NCBI GenBank assembly: GCA_964538355.1
Contig: CAZIFC010000002.1
Coordinates: 124,001-188,000, forward strand
Length of the DNA: 64,000 nt
Origin: Bilophila sp964538355
Lineage (GTDB): Bacteria > Desulfobacterota > Desulfovibrionia > Desulfovibrionales > Desulfovibrionaceae
Direction of reading: 5' to 3'
The translations under genes and the position numbers were made by a program. The notes under the pieces were generated by a model that worked only from the letters and a program-made list of their open reading frames with translations, made no database searches and had not been told where the DNA came from. Below, in pieces: positions 7,711 to 15,146 of the stretch. The stretch's first letter is position 1. Every line of letters begins with the position of its first letter.

Positions 7711-10467
7711 ATGCTATTGCACCAGTTCTTCACGCGACGCCCCCTCGGGAGCGTCGTCCTGTTTTTGATGATTGGGCTGCTGTGTGCTGGGCTTTCCGCC
7801 CAGCCGCTGCTTGCCGCCCCTGCTGATGCTCCGGCTGCGGAGGCCAAACGGACAGAAAAGCAGACTCCCGCGGCCGAGGCTCCAAAAGCCGCCGACAAGG
7901 AACAGGAAGGCAAAGCCGAACAGCTGACCAAAAAAGAGAAGGCCAAGCTTGAGGCCGAGGAAAAAGCTCGCGCCAAGCAGGAAGCGGCGGAAGCGGAGGC
8001 CAAGGCCAAGGCCGAAGCTGAAGAGAAGGCGCGGATAGAGGCCGAGGAAAAGGCCAAGGCCGAAGCCGAAGCCAAAGCCAAGGTTGAAGCTGAGGAAAAA
8101 GCCCGGCAGGATGCGGAGGCAGCGGCGGCCAAGCTGCAGGCCGAAGCCGAGGCCGCCCAGCAAAGAAACGAATCCAGCGCACAGGATGATGCCGTCTGGG
8201 AGGAAGCCTTCCGGCAGAATCAGGACGAGCTTAAGGCGATGGAAATCGAAATCGACAGCCTCTCCAAGGGGCTGAAGGCGATTATCGATCCCCTGCACAA
8301 GATCCTGCCCAGCATGGATGAATCGGCAAAGCGTCTGTTCACCCTGTCCGGGACGCATAAGCATGATCCCATCATGCTGGAGTCGATCAAGCAGCGCGGC
8401 ATGTTGCTGGGTGCAAGCTTGGGCCAGCAAATGCAGCCCGTACTGACTGCCGGAAATCTGGTCACGGAAAAGCTGGCAGCCCTGGAGCAGATCCAGAAGA
8501 GCCTGCCCCCTCTGCCGGAAAAAGGCAGCAAGGAAAAGCTGGAGCCTGAACAGCAGCGGACATGGAAGGACATCACCCGGATTGAGGGAAAACTTTCCAA
8601 AATGAAAAAAAGGCTGGATCTGGAAATTTCTCCGGCCGCGGAACTCCTTGCCAAGCTCGAAAAGATGGATGGGGATATGCTCAGCTATCTGCCGAGCCTG
8701 TGGCAGAACTATTACTTTTCCGTACCCAGCCGTTTCTTTGATCCCGTAGCCTGGCAAAACATTTCCGAGCGGTGGGAAAAAACCTTTCAGAACATCAACT
8801 TGCGCCTGAGCACGGAATTGCCGCGCGGCTCGGACGCATGGCAAGCCGTCGGGCTGCGCTTTCTGAACGTCCTCCTCATGGGCTGCGTCGTTATCTATTT
8901 CGTCAACCGCCGTATGCGCCGAGCCGAAAAAAACGGCACCATGCCTCCGGCAGCCCGCTCCGGCATCCTGCGGAGCCTGCTCTGGCAGTTCTCCGGCATT
9001 GCCCTGCTCGGTGCCTCCTTCGGCACGCAGGGTGAAATGTTCCGCGTTCTGCTTGTCGCGGGCAGTATTCTCGTCATTGGCGGCGAGATGACCCTCGCGT
9101 GGGGGATGCGCTGCTTCATTCTGGATCGGAAGATGGGGCTTACCCCGCTCTGGCCCATGTATCTTACCTCGAGCCTCGGCATTCTGCTGTGCTACCCCAA
9201 CCTCCCCGGCGGGATTCTCTCCCTGAGCTGGATCGCGGTGGGGCTGCTCTCGCTGTTTATCCTCAAGGAAGTGCACGGGCGGGAATTGCCCAGCCTTGAA
9301 AGCAACCTGCTCCATGTCCACCGGCTGGCCATCTGGATCAGCATGGCGATTGCCGCCATCGGCTGGTCACGCATGGCGATTCTTGCGCTGGTGCTCATCG
9401 ACTGCATCGCCGTCAATACGCAGTTCATCATCGGCCTGCTCCAGATCCTCAACCGCTCCTCGGATACGCAGGACAACGAGCAGCAGACGAACCGCAGCGT
9501 CCTCGCGGGACTCATTGCCGCGTTCATCGCCCCGCTCGTGCTCCTGCTCATTCTTTGCGGCATGCTGCTGTGGGTCATCGCCATGCCCGGCGGAGCCTTG
9601 TTGTTGTGGCACTATCTCGGCACCGGCGTGAAGGTGGGTTCCGCATCCTTCAACATGGTGCACTTGTTCCTGATCGTCAGCGTATTCTATATCACGCGGG
9701 CGGCTATCGCCGCATCCAGGTCGTTCCTGAACCGCGTTTCGAGCCGCTCCTACAAGATCGACAAGACCCTTATCCCGCCGATGCAGACGGGGATCACCTA
9801 CGGCCTGTGGACGCTCTTCGCCCTCTTCACGCTGAAAGCCCTCGGATTCGGGCTGGAAAACCTCGCAGTCATCGCAGGCGGCCTCTCCGTCGGCATCGGT
9901 TTCGGCATGCAGACCATCGTCAACAACTTCCTGTCGGGCCTGATCCTGATCTTCAGCCGTACCCTGCATGAAGGGGATGTGATCGATGTGGGCACGCTTC
10001 AGGGCGTCGTCCGCAAAATCAGCGTCCGTGCAACAACGGTGGAAACGTTTGACAACGCCATCATTTTCGTGCCGAACTCGGAGTTCGTCTCCAACCGTCT
10101 GATCAACTGGACCCGGAACGGCCGCATCGTCCGCCGCGAGGTGGCCGTGGGCGTCGCGTACGGAACCAACCCCAAGCTGGTGGAACAGCTGCTTCTGGGC
10201 GTAGCCCAGGCAATACCGCAGGTGGTCAAACGCCCCCAGCCCATGGTGCTTTTCGTGGACTTTGCAGACAGCACCCTGAACTTCGTGCTCCGCTACTGGT
10301 CCGACATCGGGACCGCGGTTGATGCGGCATCGGGAATCCGGCACAAGATCGTGGAAGTCTTCGCCGAAAACGGTGTGGAAATCGCGTTCCCGCAGCTTGA
10401 TGTGCACATGATTCCTCCGGCCCCTCCGGCGCGAACCATTCGGACAGAAACCGGCGAAACGGCATAA
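7711..10467 (+). CDS. Large MscS-family mechanosensitive channel
   Basis: The predicted inner-membrane channel opens under membrane tension to release solutes on hypo-osmotic shock. The 918 residues have a signal-type segment (1-35), then a periplasmic Ala/Glu/Lys-rich stretch (about 45-155) of the TolA-like charged single-helix type, a second helical region (about 165-330) and some eight predicted hydrophobic segments. The C-terminal MscS domain has the pore helix LAVIAGGLSVGIGFGMQTIV and the beta domain FSRTLHEGDVIDVG and FVPNSEFVSNRLINW. The architecture resembles MscK/MscM but is not a close match, so no symbol is given. AAAGGA precedes the ATG. A strong terminator follows. Confidence 0.9.
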   Translation: MLLHQFFTRRPLGSVVLFLMIGLLCAGLSAQPLLAAPADAPAAEAKRTEKQTPAAEAPKAADKEQEGKAEQLTKKEKAKLEAEEKARAKQEAAEAEAKAKAEAEEKARIEAEEKAKAEAEAKAKVEAEEKARQDAEAAAAKLQAEAEAAQQRNESSAQDDAVWEEAFRQNQDELKAMEIEIDSLSKGLKAIIDPLHKILPSMDESAKRLFTLSGTHKHDPIMLESIKQRGMLLGASLGQQMQPVLTAGNLVTEKLAALEQIQKSLPPLPEKGSKEKLEPEQQRTWKDITRIEGKLSKMKKRLDLEISPAAELLAKLEKMDGDMLSYLPSLWQNYYFSVPSRFFDPVAWQNISERWEKTFQNINLRLSTELPRGSDAWQAVGLRFLNVLLMGCVVIYFVNRRMRRAEKNGTMPPAARSGILRSLLWQFSGIALLGASFGTQGEMFRVLLVAGSILVIGGEMTLAWGMRCFILDRKMGLTPLWPMYLTSSLGILLCYPNLPGGILSLSWIAVGLLSLFILKEVHGRELPSLESNLLHVHRLAIWISMAIAAIGWSRMAILALVLIDCIAVNTQFIIGLLQILNRSSDTQDNEQQTNRSVLAGLIAAFIAPLVLLLILCGMLLWVIAMPGGALLLWHYLGTGVKVGSASFNMVHLFLIVSVFYITRAAIAASRSFLNRVSSRSYKIDKTLIPPMQTGITYGLWTLFALFTLKALGFGLENLAVIAGGLSVGIGFGMQTIVNNFLSGLILIFSRTLHEGDVIDVGTLQGVVRKISVRATTVETFDNAIIFVPNSEFVSNRLINWTRNGRIVRREVAVGVAYGTNPKLVEQLLLGVAQAIPQVVKRPQPMVLFVDFADSTLNFVLRYWSDIGTAVDAASGIRHKIVEVFAENGVEIAFPQLDVHMIPPAPPARTIRTETGETA

Positions 10468-10489
10468 GGGCCTTACGATACTCCCGCAC

Positions 10490-10527
10490 AGAACCCCGGG
10501 TTCGGTTGAATCCGGGGTTCTGTTATG
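10490..10527 (+). terminator. Hairpin terminator after the MscS-family gene
   Basis: A perfect 10-bp stem, AGAACCCCGG (10490-10499) with CCGGGGTTCT (10512-10521), lies 22 nt after the stop codon. The tail is only weakly T-rich. Confidence 0.65.
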
Positions 10528-10582
10528 GTTTCAAGCCCTTCCCGCTCCAATGAGATCTTTCCCTTGCGCTTTCCCTCTCCCA

Positions 10583-10611
10583 TTGACGCTTGTTCTTTTT
10601 TTGACTAGAAG
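10583..10611 (+). promoter_or_regulatory. Possible sigma-70 promoter of the 1019-residue membrane protein
   Basis: -35 TTGACG (10583-10588) and -10-like TAGAAG (10606-10611) are 17 bp apart, in a T-rich stretch 62 bp upstream of the chosen start at 10673. Confidence 0.35.
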
Positions 10612-10672
10612 GATCGTTTCATCATTTACGCACTTTTCTTTTTCGTTTATTCGCTTTTTTCAGGATCGGGAT

Positions 10673-13600
10673 ATGCTCGCAACGCTTTTTTTCGACAAGC
10701 AGGATCGCGAACTCCTGCGGATGATCAACGAAACCATTGATCACGGCCCCTCCCAAGACCTTGAGCACAAGGTCTTCGATGCCAATCTTCACCCGCACGG
10801 TATCCTGGAACTGACAACAACCCATGAATACCGGATGGCGCACGCCGTCATCAACCTGCTCGGCAACCTTGAGGCGGGCGGGGCCCCTGATCGGCTTATG
10901 GCTCTTCGCATCCTCCGCGACGAAGTGCTGCACAGTGCGCGGACGCCCTTTCGGTACAACACCGGTCGCGTGCTTATCCAGATCATGAAGGAAATCGTCA
11001 GGCTGAGAAGGGACGAACAGACCCAGCTCAAACTTGTCCACGCGTTCAGAAAGGCGACTTCCGGCAACCCCCGGCTGATCCGCCACCATCTGAAACACTT
11101 CCATCTGCTGGAAATGCCTGAAGAATGGAACCAGCTCACGCTGGACCACCATGTCCATGACGCCAACACCAAAGGACGCAAAAACGCCACGCATCTCATC
11201 ATGGACGCATGGATCAAGGGCATCCGCTACATCACGGTCGTCTACTACAACTACGTGGAGCCTGCCGCCGCCCGCGAATTGTTGCAGGCCGCGGAAATCA
11301 TGGGTGTTGATGTCCGCATCGGGCTTGAATTCCGCACTCCCTTCCGGGGGCGTTTCGTCAGTTTCGTCTGGGCTCCGCGCGGGTTTTCCGATCCCGAAGC
11401 GTTTCTGTCCTTCCTTGCCGAACGCCCCATGACGGCACTCATGAACGAAGGGCGGAAAGCCTCCCTCTGGCTGCAACGCCACATCATGGAGACGCTTGAG
11501 CTTTGGAACGCGAAGCACGCGCCCGCATTGGCCGAAGAGCTGGAAATTCCCGCGCCGCTGCTCGATCCGCAGGCTTTTCTTGCCTATGTGGGGACGGGGC
11601 AGGCCTCGTTCCTGCACCTCGCCGAATTTACGCACAAGACCCTGCTAACGCACCTCATGGGGCGCACCAAGGCCCTTCAGGCCGAACTGCCGACGGCTAC
11701 CCCTGACCGAAAGGAGCACATCGCGCAGCTCATCCGCCGTATGGACATGCTCACTATCGAAGTGATCATGGAGACATGGCTCAAACCGGAACGAAACCCG
11801 GAAATCCCCTCTCCAAACATTCCCTCGGATGCCCCGGACACGCCGGAACTCCTCCGGATGCCCCCGCATGTGCTGCTGGACTGGCTGTCCTGCCTCCGCA
11901 GCGGCTACCGCATCACGCTCCAGCTGGCGGATCTCTCCGCCGAGGATGTGCTTGAGCTGCTGTGGGACTGCCAAGGCATGATCACCCATCTTGAGCTGTT
12001 CAATCTCAAGGAGTGGCAGGAAGGGCACCTGCGCCATCTGACCGCGATCAACGATCTCCAGATCGCCATCAACAAGGGGAGCGTACTCCACCTCAAACAG
12101 ATCTTGCGGAACATGATCCGCTCGCTGGAGTCCTCCACCAACGAAAAAGACCGGGAACGCTGCACAAAATTCCGCATCATCCTCCGTAACATTCCGTCGC
12201 TTCAAGCTCCGTACAAGGTCGCTCCGCTCCGCAGCCGCATCGGAACCGACTCGACGAGCCATTCCGGAGTGCGGCACGGCATGGGGCTTGCCGTCCCTGA
12301 AACCCTGCCCTCCAGCGCACGAAGGCAGATCGCCAACGGCAAGCAGTTCCAGCACATATATCTTCCTGTCTCGCTTTCGCTGGAATTTCGGGAAACCTAT
12401 TCCGAACCCATCCGGCATTCATCCTTTTTGCGGCAGCTCGGTCCGTGCATACGGCGGGTGTGGGGGTTCAGCCATTTCGGTCTGCGGAAAACCAAGGCAT
12501 GGCGGGCGGCCTCCTTCGTCACCCGCATCGGGGAAGAGGGCAACGTCATCACAATGGGGGGAACCGGCGGCGAAACCACCAACGGGCTTTGCACCCAGCA
12601 GCAAAAAAAAGGAAACAGCCACGGCTGGCTCGGATTTTCCAACCTGAGCACGCCCATCTCGAACACCCTCAAGGTTCTGGCGGGCTTCATCCCCGCTCTG
12701 GCGACCTTCCTGTATACACAGGAATGGTGGGTGCTGGCATGGTTCGGCGCACCGCTGTGGTTCCTGATCACCGGACTCCGCAACATTCCGCAGGCCATCC
12801 TTGGCGGCGGCGGCATGTGGAGCCGCTCCCTCCTGCGCTGGAACGACTATGTAAGCTGGACGCGGGTATGCGATTCGCTCCTGTATACGGGGCTTTCCGT
12901 CCCCTTGCTGGAATACTTCATCCGCGTGCTCCTGCTGGAGGACATCCTGGGGCTGACCGTCAAGGAATACCCGTTTCTTGTCTTCTCCGTCATTGCCGGC
13001 GCGAACAGCATCTACATATCGACGCACAATATCTACCGGGGATTCCCGAAGGAAGCGATCATCGGCAACCTGTTCCGAAGTCTGCTCGCCATCCCCGTTT
13101 CGGTTTTCTACAACGAGTTTCTGGGCGCGCTCCTGCCGTTCTTCACCGTGATCGAGCCTGCGCGCATACTGGAGCCGGGCGCGGCGATCATCTCCAAAAC
13201 CGCATCCGATACCGTGGCGGCCATCATTGAAGGCGTCGCGGACTGGCGCAACAACCACCGGCTGCGCTACTGGGATTACAATACCAAGCTCCAGCGGCTG
13301 TTCGACTGTTACGCCAAACTGGAGCTGGCCTTCCCTGATCGGGATATCCTTTCGCTGCTGGCACGCCCCGAGGAGTTCATTCGGCTGACATCGGAAGAAG
13401 CCCACCCCCTTCAGGTGGAAAGCATCATCAATGCACTGGATCTGATGTACTTCTGGCTTTACCAGCCCTGCGCGCAACAGACGCTTACCTCCATCCTCCG
13501 CACGATGACCCGCGAGGAGCGCGTTATCGTCGCACGTTCGCAAGGCGTGCTCTCCCGCGTCCGCGAGGTCAGCCAGCTGTTTGTGGATGGCCTGCTGGGC

Positions 13601-13732
13601 CGGAACTTCGCCAGAGCCTTGTCCTTCTATCTGGACAGCTACGAAAACTACATCCTCGTGCTGAACAAGCGGTGTTCGGGTTTTTCCAACGGGCACAGGC
13701 CGCTTCTCCGGCGCAGGCGGCGCAGCGGTTAG
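10673..13732 (+). CDS. Large membrane protein with a degenerate PHP-like N-terminal domain
   Basis: I do not recognise a named family. The 1019 residues divide into an N-terminal soluble half and a C-terminal membrane part. About residues 155-240 read like a PHP phosphoesterase core: VHDANTKGRKNATHLI sits where DLHTHT..SDG is expected, then GIRYITVVYYNYVE for the usual ITDHN strand, then GVDVRIGLEFRT for GIEVIPGVEIT. The metal-binding His/Asp residues are mostly missing, so it is predicted to be inactive. Several hydrophobic segments follow (KVLAGFIPALATFLY, VLAWFGAPLWFLITGL, YPFLVFSVIAGANSIYI, LLAIPVSVFYNEFLGALLPFF). The frame extends 41 codons upstream through T-rich DNA, but ATG at 10673 has GGATCGGG upstream. 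It ends 5 bp before a convergent gene. Confidence 0.75.
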   Translation: MLATLFFDKQDRELLRMINETIDHGPSQDLEHKVFDANLHPHGILELTTTHEYRMAHAVINLLGNLEAGGAPDRLMALRILRDEVLHSARTPFRYNTGRVLIQIMKEIVRLRRDEQTQLKLVHAFRKATSGNPRLIRHHLKHFHLLEMPEEWNQLTLDHHVHDANTKGRKNATHLIMDAWIKGIRYITVVYYNYVEPAAARELLQAAEIMGVDVRIGLEFRTPFRGRFVSFVWAPRGFSDPEAFLSFLAERPMTALMNEGRKASLWLQRHIMETLELWNAKHAPALAEELEIPAPLLDPQAFLAYVGTGQASFLHLAEFTHKTLLTHLMGRTKALQAELPTATPDRKEHIAQLIRRMDMLTIEVIMETWLKPERNPEIPSPNIPSDAPDTPELLRMPPHVLLDWLSCLRSGYRITLQLADLSAEDVLELLWDCQGMITHLELFNLKEWQEGHLRHLTAINDLQIAINKGSVLHLKQILRNMIRSLESSTNEKDRERCTKFRIILRNIPSLQAPYKVAPLRSRIGTDSTSHSGVRHGMGLAVPETLPSSARRQIANGKQFQHIYLPVSLSLEFRETYSEPIRHSSFLRQLGPCIRRVWGFSHFGLRKTKAWRAASFVTRIGEEGNVITMGGTGGETTNGLCTQQQKKGNSHGWLGFSNLSTPISNTLKVLAGFIPALATFLYTQEWWVLAWFGAPLWFLITGLRNIPQAILGGGGMWSRSLLRWNDYVSWTRVCDSLLYTGLSVPLLEYFIRVLLLEDILGLTVKEYPFLVFSVIAGANSIYISTHNIYRGFPKEAIIGNLFRSLLAIPVSVFYNEFLGALLPFFTVIEPARILEPGAAIISKTASDTVAAIIEGVADWRNNHRLRYWDYNTKLQRLFDCYAKLELAFPDRDILSLLARPEEFIRLTSEEAHPLQVESIINALDLMYFWLYQPCAQQTLTSILRTMTREERVIVARSQGVLSRVREVSQLFVDGLLGRNFARALSFYLDSYENYILVLNKRCSGFSNGHRPLLRRRRRSG

Positions 13733-13737
13733 GAACT

Positions 13738-15051
13738 CTACATCCGGGCTACGGCAATAAAGGCGGCATGAAGGACACTGAGCAGGACGACAAGGCAGGA
13801 TTCCGCCGCAGCAACAGGCTTTCCGTAGAGCGTAATGGACAAGGCATTATGGCGGCAGGCGGAAAGGCAGTCCCGGCACAGCGTGCAGGTCGGCCCGGGA
13901 CGGCCTTCCTCCAGCCGGTGTGGAGCCAAGGCTCCGTAACGGCAAACCCGGATGCAAGCTCCGCAACCGGTACAGGCTCCTGTTTTCCGGATGCGCCACG
14001 GTGAAAGCTTTCCGAGCCAGACGGCAACCAGTCCCAGAGGGCAGATGCCGAGGCAATAACAGGCCGCGCCGTAGCGTCGGCTGAACAGTGCCGCAGCCGG
14101 GACAAGCAACAGCCCGAGCAGCAGGCCGCTGCACACAGCCACCTCCGCCGGAACGCCGCACAGACGGAACGCGAGGGGAACAGCAAGCACCAGCCCCAAA
14201 ACAACGATGCGCAACCGCGGAAGCCACCCGGGAAGCGGACGCACCCGCCGTCCGGACGCCGCGGTTGCGTCCCAAACCCCAAAATAGCACAGCTGGCTGC
14301 ACCATGCCGCGCCCACCAGCAGGACGGAAACGCCGAAAAGCAGCAGCATGAACAAGCCCCCTCCACGATACAGAGGGGCCGCCAGAATCACGCCGGGAAC
14401 GGGAAGGTGCAGGGTTCCGGTCATCAAAAAAAGGCCGTATCCGGCAACTCCAAGCGCAAGCTGAACAAAAAAGACGCAGGAAAACAGCCGCCAGACAAAC
14501 AGCCGGGTACGCGGCGCGGTTGCTCTGTCCGAAAGCCGGCCGGCAACCCATGCGGCCCACACGCCGGCGATCACCACTTGCAGGAAGCCCCAGCCGGGGA
14601 AAAACCGCTCGGCAAGGAAAAGCCGGGGCGAAACGCCCAGCAGCGGAGCCAGAAGCAGCACCGTTCCCCAAAAGGCTGCGGCCCGGAGCCTGCCCCGCTC
14701 CCCGCCCCGCTCAAAACGGGCTGCGGCCGGTTTTCCAGCCAGCGGCAAGGCGGAACACGCCGTAAACAGGGCTACGCCGCCAAGAATACAGGCCAGCCGC
14801 ATCCACGGTTGTTCCATAAACATCCGCAACTGCACGAATTGCGCCGCTGTCCAGAGCCAGCGGGCGGCAAGCAGCGGCAACAGGAGAAGGGCAACCCGGC
14901 GTATCCAGTCCTCCCTGCGCCAGATCAACCCGGCAAAAAGAAGGCAGGCGGCGGCAACTCCCGGCATTCCCGCCCGCCAAAAATGCGCGGCCCCCAAAAC
15001 AAACGACAACGATGCCGGAACAGGACTCAAAAGCGTACACAAGCGACTCAC
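13738..15051 (-). CDS. Membrane polyferredoxin (NapH/MauN-like)
   Basis: A predicted multi-pass inner-membrane electron-transfer protein of 437 residues. About ten hydrophobic segments are interrupted by WCSQLCYFGVWD and CYCLGICPLG cysteine pairs. They are followed by two cytoplasmic 4Fe-4S motifs near the C-terminus, CTGCGACIRVC and CTLCRDCLSAC. This is the NapH/NosR/RdxA-type layout of proteins that pass electrons from quinol to periplasmic reductases; the partner is not in the neighbourhood. A TTG at 15066 is possible, but the GTG at 15051 has GGGAGGG at six bases and is preferred. It is convergent with the preceding gene. Confidence 0.8.
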   Translation of the reverse strand: MSRLCTLLSPVPASLSFVLGAAHFWRAGMPGVAAACLLFAGLIWRREDWIRRVALLLLPLLAARWLWTAAQFVQLRMFMEQPWMRLACILGGVALFTACSALPLAGKPAAARFERGGERGRLRAAAFWGTVLLLAPLLGVSPRLFLAERFFPGWGFLQVVIAGVWAAWVAGRLSDRATAPRTRLFVWRLFSCVFFVQLALGVAGYGLFLMTGTLHLPVPGVILAAPLYRGGGLFMLLLFGVSVLLVGAAWCSQLCYFGVWDATAASGRRVRPLPGWLPRLRIVVLGLVLAVPLAFRLCGVPAEVAVCSGLLLGLLLVPAAALFSRRYGAACYCLGICPLGLVAVWLGKLSPWRIRKTGACTGCGACIRVCRYGALAPHRLEEGRPGPTCTLCRDCLSACRHNALSITLYGKPVAAAESCLVVLLSVLHAAFIAVARM

Positions 15052-15146
15052 AAGCAGCCCTCCCAAAAGAGAATGCCCTGCTATAGCCTAAAAGGGCACC
15101 GAGGCTCCGTGATCGCCGTCACGAAACGGCGCGCCGCCCCTTCTGC

